A stretch of DNA of 64,000 nucleotides from CAYMZZ01 sp044463125 (GCA_044463125.1 JBIQMS010000026.1:3970-67969), one strand, 5' to 3'; shown: positions 41,595 to 51,955, numbered from the stretch's first letter. Notes: a model not told the origin generated them from the letters alone. Numbers and translations are program-made.

Positions 41595-42707
41595 TTATTC
41601 AATTATCGTGAGAGTCTTTTCTTTTTCTTTAGGAGGCTTGTTATGCCACCAACTGGCAAGGATGGAGCCTGTTACGTTCATAAATGGACCAAACACTGCG
41701 GCAGCAAGTCCCATCGTGGCAATTTTCCCCATTTCTTTGGCAATGCCCGATGCCAGACCTGCATTTTGCATGCCTACTTCAATGGCAATGGTTCGGCAAT
41801 CTTTCTCCGACATTTTAAATAATCGTCCCGACCAGTACCCTATCAAATAACCAAGTGAATTGTGTATAAGCACCACAACCATGAGCAGCGGTCCTATTAA
41901 CAATAAACTATCTCTGCCGGAGGCGACAATGATGGTAAGTATAAATGCTATTCCAAACATGGATACAAAGGGCATGGCATTGTCGAGCCATTTTGATTTG
42001 CCCGTCAGCAGCTTGTTGAATAGTAATCCAGCGCCAATGGGTATAATGATCATTTTGGAAATATCCCACATCATTTTTAGCACATTGATCTCTACCAGTT
42101 CACCTGCCAGAATTTTCATCAGGAATGGTGTTACCAGAGGTGCTATTAAGGTGGTGATAGAGGTTACCGTAAGGGAAAGGGCCAGGTTAGCTTTGGCCAG
42201 GTAACACATAACATTAGAGGCCAGACCGCTTGGTGAACAGCCGATTAAAATGATACCCGCTGCAATTTCAGGTGGAAAGCCAGACAGGCTGGCAAGCGTA
42301 AACCCTAACAGGGGCATGATCATAAACTGACTGGCCACGCCTATCACTACGCCTTTCGGTGTTTTCACCACGGCTGCAAAATCTTTTATGCTCATGGATG
42401 AGCCCATGCCAAACATGATCAATTGAATAAGCGGTGTGATCAGGTTGCTCAATTTATAGTGTCCCCACTGCAGAAAATACTGAGGATGATACATGGCCAA
42501 TGCAACAGTTCCGAATATGACCACCGTGAACGAAAGGCCCTTTAGTTTTTCATTTCCCCTGAATCCAATGGCCAGGCTAATAAAAAATAATAAAAGCATC
42601 CAGCCAGCAATAGAGTGAAGTTCCTTTAAAGTGAAAATCAGGTATGCTACTACGAATAGCACAGCAAGGCCATAGAAAAACTTGTATATCTTTTTTTGAT
42701 CAGTCAT
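41595..42707 (-). CDS. BASS-type sodium symporter
   Basis: A 370-residue inner-membrane protein with about ten hydrophobic segments. The family motif G-C-S-P-S-G-L-A-S-N (about residue 150), followed by A-N-L-A-L-S-L-T-V-T-S-I-T-T-L-I-A-P, marks the bile acid:sodium symporter family. Bacterial members import organic anions such as pantoate, 2-keto acids or pyruvate with Na+. In this operon it is the only inner-membrane transporter and lies next to exported sugar-acid enzymes, so it probably carries their acidic product into the cell. Confidence 0.92.
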   Translation of the reverse strand: MTDQKKIYKFFYGLAVLFVVAYLIFTLKELHSIAGWMLLLFFISLAIGFRGNEKLKGLSFTVVIFGTVALAMYHPQYFLQWGHYKLSNLITPLIQLIMFGMGSSMSIKDFAAVVKTPKGVVIGVASQFMIMPLLGFTLASLSGFPPEIAAGIILIGCSPSGLASNVMCYLAKANLALSLTVTSITTLIAPLVTPFLMKILAGELVEINVLKMMWDISKMIIIPIGAGLLFNKLLTGKSKWLDNAMPFVSMFGIAFILTIIVASGRDSLLLIGPLLMVVVLIHNSLGYLIGYWSGRLFKMSEKDCRTIAIEVGMQNAGLASGIAKEMGKIATMGLAAAVFGPFMNVTGSILASWWHNKPPKEKEKTLTIIE

Positions 42708-42783
42708 AAATTAATAAGTGCATTAACGAAATGTTGGTAGCTGTCGAAATCCTTCAATAGTAATTAACTTGCAATCTTAGTGG

Positions 42784-44307
42784 CTACTGGAGTTTAACGA
42801 CACTTTCAAAATCATCTTTCAACTTCGAACTCAGTTTCTCAAATATTTCAAAATGCTTCATATAGGTGCCGTGCAGATTCTTTTTTGGAAAATACTGTTC
42901 GGGCACATTGATGCTTTTTGCCGCTTCATCGAGGTTTTTGAAAATGCCCATTTCGGTAGCACTTAATAAGTAAGCGCCTATTCCTACACTATAATTGTGC
43001 TGACTGATGCTTACAGGTTTATTAAAAATATCGGCGATGATCTGAGCACAGAGCGGAATAGAGGCGAAGCTGCCGTTAATGGATAAGCTGTTGAACTTAC
43101 AATGTTCTTCCAGCGTTTTTCCAATGCTATATATTTCAAATAAAATACCTTCTATGGCAGCCCTGATAAAATGTTGTCGCTCGTGTTTAATGTTTATGCC
43201 AAAATAAACGCCTCTTGCATTGGCGTCCCAAATGGGCGCTCTTTCGCCCAGTAAATAGGGTAGGAATATGAGGCCATCAGAGCCGGCTGATACTTTGGCG
43301 GCCACCGATATGAGTTCTTTCATGCTATAGTCCAGGTCAAATGCATCTTTAAAATCGCCGAACTGTTTGGTAAACCATTCGAAGATCACACCACCACTGT
43401 TGGTGGGGCCGCCGGATACATAACATTTCTCGGTAAGCAGGTAATTAAAAAAGCGTTGTTGTTTATCGTTCAGTACTTTTTTACCAATCACTCTTACGGC
43501 GCCACTGTCTTCGATGGTAATGGTAGCTTTGCGTCCTTCCCAAATACCAGCGCCAAGGCTGGCCAGGCAGCCATCACTAGAGCCTACAATAATTTTAGTA
43601 TCACCATTTACACCTAATGAATTTTGATAAGCCTTTTTCAACTTTCCGGCCGATGCAAAAATGGGCACCAACTCTGCCAGCTTGTTGGTATCAATACCTG
43701 CATAATGCAAAGCTGCAGGCTCCCATTGTACCTTATGGATATTCAATAAACCGGTGGCAGATGCCAGGCTATGGTCAATCAGGTATTCACCCGTGAGCTG
43801 TTGAATGATATAGGTTTTTAATTGAATAAATTTGCTGGCTTGTTTAAATCGCTCCTTGTCGTTATTCTTGAACCAGGCAATTTTAAACAGTGGCGACATA
43901 GGGTGCATAGGCGTACCTGTGGCCGTATATAGAATCTTGCTCGCCGCGGAATTTTTCAACTTTTGTGCTTCCTTCTTGGCGCGATTATCCGCCCATATTA
44001 CCGCATTGCCAAGTGGTACTCCGCTTTTATCAATGGCCAGCACACTGTGCATGGAGGCGCTAAAGCAGATACTCGACACTTTGATCTTAAGCGGATGTAT
44101 ATGTTCATTCAGGAGGTTCTTCAACACATATAGCATGGTAATAAAAATCTGTTCGGGATCCTGTTCGCTATAGTCGGGTTGAGAATGAAATGTGGGATAT
44201 GAGCCTTTCATCGAAGCAATCGTATTTCCTGAAAGATCAAAAGCCACAACTCTCACGGCATTTGTACCAATCTCAATCGTTATGATACAGGTTTGTTTGG
44301 CGGGCAT
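42784..44307 (-). CDS. gntK: FGGY-family gluconate-type kinase
   Basis: A 507-residue cytoplasmic sugar kinase with the two-domain FGGY fold. The N-terminal phosphate loop I-E-I-G-T-N-A-V-R, the substrate region S-A-S-M-H-S-V-L-A-I-D and W-A-D-N-R-A, and the ATP motif G-S-S-D-G-C-L-A-S-L-G-A-G are present. The closest family pattern is gluconokinase of the Bacillus GntK type, ATP plus gluconate to 6-phosphogluconate. Related aldonates or ketoses cannot be excluded. It follows the AraC gene by ten bases. Its presence with a PQQ dehydrogenase and lactonase supports glucose or another aldose entering as its acid. Confidence 0.85.
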   Translation of the reverse strand: MPAKQTCIITIEIGTNAVRVVAFDLSGNTIASMKGSYPTFHSQPDYSEQDPEQIFITMLYVLKNLLNEHIHPLKIKVSSICFSASMHSVLAIDKSGVPLGNAVIWADNRAKKEAQKLKNSAASKILYTATGTPMHPMSPLFKIAWFKNNDKERFKQASKFIQLKTYIIQQLTGEYLIDHSLASATGLLNIHKVQWEPAALHYAGIDTNKLAELVPIFASAGKLKKAYQNSLGVNGDTKIIVGSSDGCLASLGAGIWEGRKATITIEDSGAVRVIGKKVLNDKQQRFFNYLLTEKCYVSGGPTNSGGVIFEWFTKQFGDFKDAFDLDYSMKELISVAAKVSAGSDGLIFLPYLLGERAPIWDANARGVYFGINIKHERQHFIRAAIEGILFEIYSIGKTLEEHCKFNSLSINGSFASIPLCAQIIADIFNKPVSISQHNYSVGIGAYLLSATEMGIFKNLDEAAKSINVPEQYFPKKNLHGTYMKHFEIFEKLSSKLKDDFESVVKLQ

Positions 44308-44317
44308 AAAAATGTTT

Positions 44318-45199
44318 TTAGGTATTATTTTTCCTGAACTGGCTGGGTGTGTAACCAGTTAATTTTTTAAATGTTGTCGCAAAATGCTGCGACGAATAGA
44401 ATCCGGTTTCAAGCGCAATATTGGTCACATTCGCATTTGGCTTTTTCAATAGTTTAATGGCTTCAGAAATTCGGATGTTTATTAAATAACTCATGGGTGA
44501 AAACCCGGAATAGTTCTTTACTTTATCGCCGAATGCGGTTGTGCCCAGGCCCACCAGGGCCGCCATTTCTTCCACCGTCCAGTGATGCGACAGGTCTTTG
44601 CGCAGGGCCTCTTCCAGCTTCAAAAATGTTTGAGGGAAATCTCTATGGGAAATATTTTGTTGGGTAAGTTTCCGGGTTATCAGAATAAGCAACTCGTCCA
44701 GCAAGTGATTCACCCTTGTTACATACCCAATTTCCTGGTTAAACAATTCATTACGTAACAGCGTAAAAATGGATCCTGCATCCTGCAGTTTTGAAACAAC
44801 AGGCATATTATTGAGGAACAATATTTTTTTGATGGCGATAAGTTCGGGCGATGAAATACTACTCCATTTACCTAAAGGAGTCTTGATTGGGGAGTTCTGA
44901 ATATCCAGGCGCAAATTCAACCAGTAAAGAGAACCGATTTCGAGATATCCTTTTTCGGCGCAGATTGCCTGTCCTGGTAAAACAATAGCGAGGTCAGAGG
45001 GGAATAATGTATGGTTCTCATTGTTGATGAGCCAATCAAATTTTCCATCCAGGATATAATATAGACGTAGATGCTTTGAGCAAATATCATTAAATGAATT
45101 CAACCTGATGGAACTATTCTTTATAAGAGCAAATTCAATTATTTGCCCAAATTGAAGTAATTCAGGTGAATTCTCCTGGCGTAATAAAAATTGGCTCAT
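44318..45199 (-). CDS. AraC-family transcription regulator
   Basis: About 293 residues. The N-terminal part (about 10-150) looks like the cupin-type ligand-binding domain of AraC regulators. The C-terminal double helix-turn-helix (about 195-290) has W-T-V-E-E-M-A-A-L-V-G-L-G, S-G-F-S-P-M-S-Y-L-I-N-I-R-I-S-E-A-I-K-L-L and the conserved F-x-K-L-T-G-Y-T-P-S-Q-F-R. ATG 45199 is preferred to TTG 45202. Divergent from the SusC/SusD-ALDH-IlvD unit across a 185-base region with two strong palindromes. It is the likely local regulator of the sugar-acid genes, with a sugar acid as ligand by inference. Confidence 0.93.
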   Translation of the reverse strand: MSQFLLRQENSPELLQFGQIIEFALIKNSSIRLNSFNDICSKHLRLYYILDGKFDWLINNENHTLFPSDLAIVLPGQAICAEKGYLEIGSLYWLNLRLDIQNSPIKTPLGKWSSISSPELIAIKKILFLNNMPVVSKLQDAGSIFTLLRNELFNQEIGYVTRVNHLLDELLILITRKLTQQNISHRDFPQTFLKLEEALRKDLSHHWTVEEMAALVGLGTTAFGDKVKNYSGFSPMSYLINIRISEAIKLLKKPNANVTNIALETGFYSSQHFATTFKKLTGYTPSQFRKNNT

Positions 45200-45267
45200 C
45201 AAGCAATCATTAGCTTAATAGAATACTCAAGTAATATAAATATAAATATCCGGGAATTTCGTTAGTC

Positions 45268-45279
45268 TTTTGTACAAAA
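45268..45279. promoter_or_regulatory. Palindrome TTTTGTACAAAA, candidate operator
   Basis: A perfect 12-bp palindrome in the divergent region between the AraC gene and the SusC gene. It lies about 70 bases from the AraC start and 106 from the SusC start. Confidence 0.45.
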
Positions 45280-45319
45280 TCCAACAATGTGATTTATTGG
45301 AAGTTTCTGGGGTGTCTAA

Positions 45320-45334
45320 TACAATAATATTGTA
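45320..45334. promoter_or_regulatory. Palindrome TACAATAATATTGTA, candidate operator
   Basis: A perfect 15-bp palindrome with a single central base, 50 bases before the SusC start. It could be an operator for the AraC-type regulator or for another dimeric regulator. Confidence 0.45.
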
Positions 45335-45384
45335 GGGTCAAGGCCTTTCTTTGGGGCTGCTTATTTTACAGAACAACTTGCTAT

Positions 45385-48300
45385 ATGAAGAAAAAAATGC
45401 TACTGGCATTTTCGCCAGCTTATTCCCGTCTTTGTTTCCTGTTTTTGTTCTTTTCCCTTGTTGCTGTGGGTGCCATTGCCCAAACAGTAAAGGGGAATGT
45501 ACTGGACAGTGAAAAAAAACCTGTTGCGGGAGCGACAGTTGGAGTAAAAGGTACTACAAAAGCTACTATTACAGATGCTGATGGAAACTTTAGCATTAAT
45601 GCCGCCGGCAATGATATCATAGTGGTAAGTTTTGTTGGTTTTACTACTATGGAAGTACCGGTTGATGGTAAAACCAACCTGGCTATCACTTTGCTGAGGG
45701 GTGATGGAACGGATCTTAGTGAAGTTGTAGTAACGGCTCTTGGTATCAGGAAGGACGCCAAAAAGCTGGGTTATGCCACTACATCGGTTCAGCCGCAAGA
45801 ACTCGTGACGAACAGGACTACCAATGTGGGCGAATCGCTGGAGGGCAGGGTTGCTGGTCTAAATATTACACCACCCGCGGCGGGCGCGGGTGCCAGTAAC
45901 CAAATCCGCATACGGGGCCAGGTTGGTTTTAACGGTGCCGATAATTCGCCACTGCTGGTTATTAATGGTCTTCCTATCGACCAGGGAGCCCGATTTGCCG
46001 AAGGCGCAGGCCAGCAACGCGACCGTGGTGATAACCTCGCAAATATCAATCCGGACGATATTGAAAGCATGACCGTTTTAAAAGGAGCTGCTGCTGCCGC
46101 ATTGTATGGTTCAAGAGCAGCAAGAGGGGCGATTATTATCACTACCAAATCCGGACAAAGAAATCAGGGTATTGGAGTGGATTTTACCTCCAGTTATACT
46201 ACTGCGCAAGCCTTGAACTTTATGGACGAAATTGTGCAGACTGAATATGGGCAGGGGCAGGGAGGTCAAAAGTTTACTACTGCAGCCCAGATTCAGGGCA
46301 ATGGTCAGTGGGGATGGGGTGCCAGAATCGATAATGTGCCAACCATCAACTTTGATGGACAAATGAGGCCCTACTCTGCAAATCCTCACCAGCTTTTTGA
46401 TTTCCTGCAAACGGGTACCAATTTAACCAATACATTGGGTTTATCTGGCGGGGGCGCGAATGGGAGCTTTAGAACATCTATTTCTACCACCGAAGCCAAA
46501 GGAATTGTTCCCAGTAATGAATATAAAAGAAGAATCTTCAATGTTGGTATCAACCAAACTATTGCGGAGAAACTAAAATTACTGGTCAACGTTAACTACG
46601 CCGATGAGGATTATATTAATCCTCCGCAAATTGGAACACAGGGAGATGGTGCGGTGAATTTCTTTACCAGGATGCCTATTTCCACGCCAATTGAAGCGTA
46701 TCGGGATAATGCAAAGGATCCTGCAACAGGGGCGGAATGGAAAACCAACGGCTTTCAGGGTACCATTAATAATCCTTATTATCCTCTTCAAAATGGCCAG
46801 AGATATAAGGAGGACAGAAACCGTTTGTTGGGTACAGCTACATTGCGATTTGATATCACCGACTGGCTCTATGCCCAGGGTCGGTTCAATTATGATCGTA
46901 GCGAAAACTTCGCAGAATGGAATACATTGAATGGTACAGGTTCCAACACCACTATAGCTACCACAACACCTACCCTGACTTACAGGGGTAGTTATAATTT
47001 GAACCATACAATTACAACGGATATTAACGCTGATTTTCTGGTGGGCACTAACCACCAGATTGGCAAATTCGCTTTGGATGTAAGTGTGGGTGGTAACACA
47101 TTGCGATCGGAATGGAAGAATATAGTACAAACGGCTACCAACTTTACGGTTCCCAATCTTTATTCTTACAGAAACGGTACAGTGAAAGGCGCGAACGATG
47201 GCTTTAACTACAGCCAACAACGTGTAAATTCATTGTATGGCTTTGTTGAAGTGGGGTACAATGATCTTTTGTTTGTGAATGCTACAGGAAGAAATGATTG
47301 GTTTTCAATCCTTGACCCCAATTACAATAGTAAGTTTTATTCATCTGTATCAGGAAGTTTCGTTTTTTCAGAATTATTAAAGAGATGGAACTGGCTCAAT
47401 TTTGGAAAATTAAGAGCCTCCTGGGCGCAGGTGGGTAGTGTGGCACTGGTAAATCCCTACGACGGTGTACTGACCTATGGGCTTGGAGCAAACCTTTTCA
47501 ATTCACAAACAACCGCCAGCGTAAGTGGCACTGCCGCTCCCAATCCTCTCCTGCAACCTTTTACCGTAACGGAAAAAGAAATAGGCCTTGAGTTAAGAAT
47601 GTTTAGCAACAGGTTGTTGGTGGATGTTGCGGCCTTTGATAAGGTAACGACCGATCAGATCGTTAATGTGAATCTTTCCACCGCGTCCGGATACGCTACC
47701 TCCAAGCAAAATGCAGCTTCTTTGAAGAACAGCGGTATTGAAACGCTGATTGAATATAAAGCGATTCAGAAAAAAGATTTCAGATGGACAACATCCTGGA
47801 ACAATGCCTATCTCAAAACAGAAGTGTTGGATGTGGGTAATCCCAGCGGTACATTCCTGCTGCTCTACTTCAATGGTACAGGTAATGAGTTTTTAGGAGA
47901 GATCAGGTACACCGAAGGCATGGCAATGAACCAGCTTTATACAAGAACCTATCGGAGAGATGATAAAGGGCAGATCCTGGTAGGTGCCAATGGCCGACCA
48001 CTGCCTTCCAATACGAATCCTCCGGGTATTACGGGTGGGTTCAATCCAATTGGAAGTTCAATTCCAAAGTTTACAGGTGGATGGAACAATACTTTTAACT
48101 ACAAGAATCTTTCTGTTGGTGTCCTTATTGACTACAAGTTTGGCGGTACTGTAATGTCTGCCACACTTTTGAACATGACAAGACAGGGGCATAGCAAATT
48201 GTCATTGATTGGACGTGAAGATGGTTACATATTCCCCGGGGTGAATGAAGCCACCGGCACGCCAAATACAACAGTGATTACAGTGGCGGGTAATGGATTG

Positions 48301-48612
48301 CAGAACTACTGGACCGACTACAGAAACAACCAGATAGGTGATCCTTTTGTTTTCAAATCCGACTTTGTAAAACTAAGAAGCATTTCTGTGGGATATAATT
48401 TCACCGAAATGATAAGTAAGGTAAATGCATTGAGATTTGTGAAAGGCTTGTCCTTATCAGCATCCTGCCGCAATGTGGCTATACTGCACAAAGATTTACC
48501 CGGTTTGGATCCTGAGGCAATTCAATCGTCTGGCGATACCCGTGCGGGTTATGAAAACTCTTCATTGCCCACAACACGTAACTACAACCTAACCTTAAAT
48601 GTCAAATTCTAA
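45385..48612 (+). CDS. SusC/RagA TonB-linked transporter
   Basis: A 1075-residue SusC-type receptor. Signal peptide 1-32, carboxypeptidase-like domain (about 35-110), SusC signature L-S-E-V-V-V-T-A-L-G-I, plug (about 120-250, with G-A-A-A-A-L-Y-G-S-R-A-A-R-G), barrel to a terminal K-F. There is no STN domain, so it is not coupled to a FecR circuit, which fits control by the adjacent AraC protein instead. The SusD start lies 4 bases after the stop. It should import the oligosaccharide or sugar-acid conjugate handled by the cluster. Confidence 0.96.
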   Translation: MKKKMLLAFSPAYSRLCFLFLFFSLVAVGAIAQTVKGNVLDSEKKPVAGATVGVKGTTKATITDADGNFSINAAGNDIIVVSFVGFTTMEVPVDGKTNLAITLLRGDGTDLSEVVVTALGIRKDAKKLGYATTSVQPQELVTNRTTNVGESLEGRVAGLNITPPAAGAGASNQIRIRGQVGFNGADNSPLLVINGLPIDQGARFAEGAGQQRDRGDNLANINPDDIESMTVLKGAAAAALYGSRAARGAIIITTKSGQRNQGIGVDFTSSYTTAQALNFMDEIVQTEYGQGQGGQKFTTAAQIQGNGQWGWGARIDNVPTINFDGQMRPYSANPHQLFDFLQTGTNLTNTLGLSGGGANGSFRTSISTTEAKGIVPSNEYKRRIFNVGINQTIAEKLKLLVNVNYADEDYINPPQIGTQGDGAVNFFTRMPISTPIEAYRDNAKDPATGAEWKTNGFQGTINNPYYPLQNGQRYKEDRNRLLGTATLRFDITDWLYAQGRFNYDRSENFAEWNTLNGTGSNTTIATTTPTLTYRGSYNLNHTITTDINADFLVGTNHQIGKFALDVSVGGNTLRSEWKNIVQTATNFTVPNLYSYRNGTVKGANDGFNYSQQRVNSLYGFVEVGYNDLLFVNATGRNDWFSILDPNYNSKFYSSVSGSFVFSELLKRWNWLNFGKLRASWAQVGSVALVNPYDGVLTYGLGANLFNSQTTASVSGTAAPNPLLQPFTVTEKEIGLELRMFSNRLLVDVAAFDKVTTDQIVNVNLSTASGYATSKQNAASLKNSGIETLIEYKAIQKKDFRWTTSWNNAYLKTEVLDVGNPSGTFLLLYFNGTGNEFLGEIRYTEGMAMNQLYTRTYRRDDKGQILVGANGRPLPSNTNPPGITGGFNPIGSSIPKFTGGWNNTFNYKNLSVGVLIDYKFGGTVMSATLLNMTRQGHSKLSLIGREDGYIFPGVNEATGTPNTTVITVAGNGLQNYWTDYRNNQIGDPFVFKSDFVKLRSISVGYNFTEMISKVNALRFVKGLSLSASCRNVAILHKDLPGLDPEAIQSSGDTRAGYENSSLPTTRNYNLTLNVKF

Positions 48613-48616
48613 CGAT

Positions 48617-50209
48617 ATGATAAAGCTAATAAAACGACTGATGCTGGTATGTTGCGTGGGTTCATTTACAGCGTGTGATAAGGATTTCGTGGAAATCAAT
48701 ACCAATCCCTATGCGGTAACAGCCATCGATCCTGCGCTATTACTTGCGGGAGCCCAAAGAAGCCATATCGGAACCTGGAATGCAGAGCATATTGTTGTGC
48801 AACAATTTATTGTTCCTTACAACACAGGCGCCAATGCCGGGTTCAGTTTTAACAGGGATATCGACGGGAACAGCTTTCCCAAATGGGATCAGTCTTATTC
48901 AAATGGTAGTAATGGTAACGCTCCTCCGGTAAAAAATCTTACTCAGGCTTTAATACTGTTAGGTGAAAGTACGCCAAGGGTTAATTTGCAAAGCATGATC
49001 CGGATCTGGAAAGCGCAGGTGTTTATGGGTTTGGTGGACAATTACGGAGATGTGCCTTATTCAGAGGCAGGAAAGGCCGTAGCAAATGCCACTTTTTATC
49101 CCAAATATGATAATGACGAAGCTATTTATGATGATTTGTATAAAGAGATAAAGGAATCCGTAGCAGCATTGGACCCCAATGGCGAGTATATTGCCGCAGA
49201 TCTTTTCTATGGAAAAAATGCACAGCCTTCTACTCAAACGGCAACTGCTGCAGACCAGGTGGCAAAATGGAAGAAGTTGGGCAACTCATTATTGCTGCGA
49301 TTAGGGATGCGCTATTCCAAAAGCAATCCCACAAAAGCGGCGAGTATTGTAGCCGAAGCTTTTGCTGGCGGAGTTATGACATCCAATGCGGATAATGCCT
49401 TTGTTAAGAATGATGGCTCTCTCTTTCTGCAACCCGATAATGCGGCGTTACGAAATTTCTCCCAGTTTAATTATGCAGCGGAGCCTTTTGTTAATCAATT
49501 AAAATCAACCGCAGACCCGCGAGGCAAATTCCTGATAGCTCAATATGCAGACCCGGGCGCTATCGCAAATGACCTGAGTCCGGATGTTGTTCTGGCTAAT
49601 CAATATGGGGTACCAGTTGGAGTTACCAGCGATGAAATATTAGACCCTGCTAATCCCTACAGAGGTGGTAGGGGCTCCGGCCTTAATTATTCCCAGTTTA
49701 ATGTAAATATTATTGCTGCTCCTGGCGTTCCTGAATTCTGGGTAACCTATGCCCAAACCTCGCTATTACTGGCAGAAGCTGCAAAAAGAGGTTGGATTAG
49801 TGGTGGAGATGCTCAGGCTGAGATATATTACGAGAATGGGATTGCGGCAGACATGGCAGTATATGCCCTCTATGATAACACAACTCCTATCACTGCCGGT
49901 GAAGTTAATGCATATCTTGCTGATCCCGCAGTGGCATATAACCCTGCTGATGCGATCAGGCTGATCAATACGCAGTACTGGATAGCAAATATCAGAAACG
50001 GAACAGAAGCATTTGCCAACTTTAGAAGAAGTGGTTTTCCTGCTTTAACTCCTAACCCTGTGGCAGGAGATCTCGGCAGTATCGGTTTTGTAAGACGGCT
50101 TTCCTATCCGGATATTGAAGCATCTGCCAATACAGAAAGTTATAATGCGGCCGCTACCGCTATTGGTGGGGATGTGCTGTCGAGCAGAGTATTTTGGGAT
50201 ACGCCCTAA
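48617..50209 (+). CDS. SusD/RagB-family nutrient-binding lipoprotein
   Basis: About 530 residues, of the SusD-like group that begins with a lipobox F-T-A-C and the N-T-N-P-Y motif (V-E-I-N-T-N-P-Y) rather than the classical RagB form. M-V-D-N-Y-G-D-V-P-Y-S-type L-V-D-N-Y-G-D-V-P-Y-S-E-A (about residue 140) and W-V-T-Y-A-Q-T-S-L-L-L-A-E-A-A (about 380) are family hallmarks. The start at 48617 avoids overlap with susC and gives a proper signal peptide. It forms the lid of the preceding SusC. After its stop come 136 bases without a gene, then the aldehyde dehydrogenase. Confidence 0.94.
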   Translation: MIKLIKRLMLVCCVGSFTACDKDFVEINTNPYAVTAIDPALLLAGAQRSHIGTWNAEHIVVQQFIVPYNTGANAGFSFNRDIDGNSFPKWDQSYSNGSNGNAPPVKNLTQALILLGESTPRVNLQSMIRIWKAQVFMGLVDNYGDVPYSEAGKAVANATFYPKYDNDEAIYDDLYKEIKESVAALDPNGEYIAADLFYGKNAQPSTQTATAADQVAKWKKLGNSLLLRLGMRYSKSNPTKAASIVAEAFAGGVMTSNADNAFVKNDGSLFLQPDNAALRNFSQFNYAAEPFVNQLKSTADPRGKFLIAQYADPGAIANDLSPDVVLANQYGVPVGVTSDEILDPANPYRGGRGSGLNYSQFNVNIIAAPGVPEFWVTYAQTSLLLAEAAKRGWISGGDAQAEIYYENGIAADMAVYALYDNTTPITAGEVNAYLADPAVAYNPADAIRLINTQYWIANIRNGTEAFANFRRSGFPALTPNPVAGDLGSIGFVRRLSYPDIEASANTESYNAAATAIGGDVLSSRVFWDTP

Positions 50210-50345
50210 TTCAGGATTTCAAAAAATATGAGTGATATTTTAGACTACTAACTGCCCCATATCCATAAAAAAATAAGGACTTTTTGTATTTACATCAGGT
50301 CTTTTTTAAACAGTACAAATTATCGTACAACAAGAAAGCTGGCAA

Positions 50346-51932
50346 ATGAATCCTGAAAGGCAAATTATCGGTTTTGATAATTCGGGTGAAGGCAAAGAAA
50401 CCTTTTATTCTTATAACCCCGAAACGCAAGCGAATAATGAGTACAGTTTTTTTGTAGCCAGCCCCGAGGAAGTAAATCTTGCGGTTGTAAAAGCCCATGC
50501 AGCTTTCAGGATATATAGAAAGAAAAGCGGAGAGGAGAAGGCAAATTTCCTGATCAGCATTGCAGACGAATTATTGGATACCGGTGATGAACTGGTGCAA
50601 GTGTGTAGTAGTGAGACCGGCCTTCCGGCGGCCAGGATTGAGGGAGAAAGAATGCGCACGGCTAATCAGCTTAGGATGTTTGCGGCACTTGTAAGGGAAG
50701 GCTCCTGGGTGGATGCAAGAATTGAAACGGCTCAACCCGACAGAACTCCCATCCCAAAACCTGATTTGCGCTTTATGCATATCCCAATTGGACCGGTGGT
50801 TGTTTTTGGTGCCAGCAATTTTCCATTGGCTTTCTCCGTTGCCGGTGGCGATACGGCTTCGGCCCTGGCAGCGGGTTGTACAGTCGTAGTTAAAGGGCAT
50901 CCGGCACATCCTGCCACATCGGCAATGGTAGGTAAAGTGATACAGGAAGCCGCGCGCAAGACCAATATGCCGGATGGCGTTTTTTCCTTACTATTTGATA
51001 AAGGTATAGACGTTGGTCTGCAATTGGTGAAACATCCTTTCATAAAAGCAGTTGCATTCACCGGCTCCTACAAAGCAGGGAAAGCCCTGTTTGATGTCGC
51101 CGTCAACAGACCTGAACCGATTCCGGTATATGCGGAAATGGGAAGTACCAATCCGGTGTTTATTCTGCCGCAGGCTATGAAAAAAAGGGGAAATGAAATA
51201 GCGGCCGCCTATTCTGCAGCAGTTACATTGGGGGTGGGCCAGTTTTGCACCAATCCGGGTTTGCTGGTTTACAAGAAGGAGGATGATCAATTCAAAGAGA
51301 CGCTCAAAACATCATTTGAGAAAACAGTAGGTGGCGTAATGCTTACGCCCACTATTTTGGATGCGTACAGAACCGGTGTACAACATCATTTGTCTTTGGC
51401 TGGAGTGGAACAATTGGCAACGATGGATGCTGCAACCGAAACAAAGGAAAATATCGCGATTCCGATTCTATTGACCGCAGAATCTAATGTATTAAACAGC
51501 AATCCAGCTTTAAGCGAGGAGCTGTTTGGCCCCAGCAGCCTTGTAATTACAGCGCAATCCAAACAAGAAATACTAAGTATAGCGGAAAATCTTTCGGGAC
51601 ACCTTACGGCTACAGTACATGGAACGGATGATGAACTGATAGAGTACAGAGAGTTGTTGGATATTCTGGAGCAAAAAGCAGGTCGAGTGATTGTGAATGG
51701 TTTCCCCACAGGCGTTGAAGTTTGTAGTGCCATGGTACATGGTGGCCCCTTTCCTTCCACTACAGATAGTAGAACAACCTCGGTAGGTACCGCGGCCATT
51801 TATCGGTTTACCAGACCAGTTTGTTATCAAAATATGCGGCAGGATTTATTGGCTCCTGAATTAAAGGACAAAAACATGCTGCACATTCATCGGTTAATTA
51901 ATGGAGAGTGGACCAGGGGGGACATCGTTTAG
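50346..51932 (+). CDS. Aldehyde dehydrogenase, alpha-ketoglutarate-semialdehyde type
   Basis: A 528-residue cytoplasmic aldehyde dehydrogenase of the NADP-using 2,5-dioxovalerate (alpha-ketoglutarate semialdehyde) group. The cofactor region V-V-V-K-G-H-P-A-H-P, F-T-G-S-Y-K-A-G, catalytic Glu in A-E-M-G-S-T-N-P and catalytic Cys in V-G-Q-F-C-T-N-P-G are present. Together with an IlvD/Edd dehydratase 23 bases downstream it resembles the last part of the Weimberg pentonate route, which ends in alpha-ketoglutarate. The substrate could instead be another short aldehyde such as glycolaldehyde or glyceraldehyde. Confidence 0.9.
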   Translation: MNPERQIIGFDNSGEGKETFYSYNPETQANNEYSFFVASPEEVNLAVVKAHAAFRIYRKKSGEEKANFLISIADELLDTGDELVQVCSSETGLPAARIEGERMRTANQLRMFAALVREGSWVDARIETAQPDRTPIPKPDLRFMHIPIGPVVVFGASNFPLAFSVAGGDTASALAAGCTVVVKGHPAHPATSAMVGKVIQEAARKTNMPDGVFSLLFDKGIDVGLQLVKHPFIKAVAFTGSYKAGKALFDVAVNRPEPIPVYAEMGSTNPVFILPQAMKKRGNEIAAAYSAAVTLGVGQFCTNPGLLVYKKEDDQFKETLKTSFEKTVGGVMLTPTILDAYRTGVQHHLSLAGVEQLATMDAATETKENIAIPILLTAESNVLNSNPALSEELFGPSSLVITAQSKQEILSIAENLSGHLTATVHGTDDELIEYRELLDILEQKAGRVIVNGFPTGVEVCSAMVHGGPFPSTTDSRTTSVGTAAIYRFTRPVCYQNMRQDLLAPELKDKNMLHIHRLINGEWTRGDIV

Positions 51933-51955
51933 CGTAGGTTAAAAGAACGGGATAC

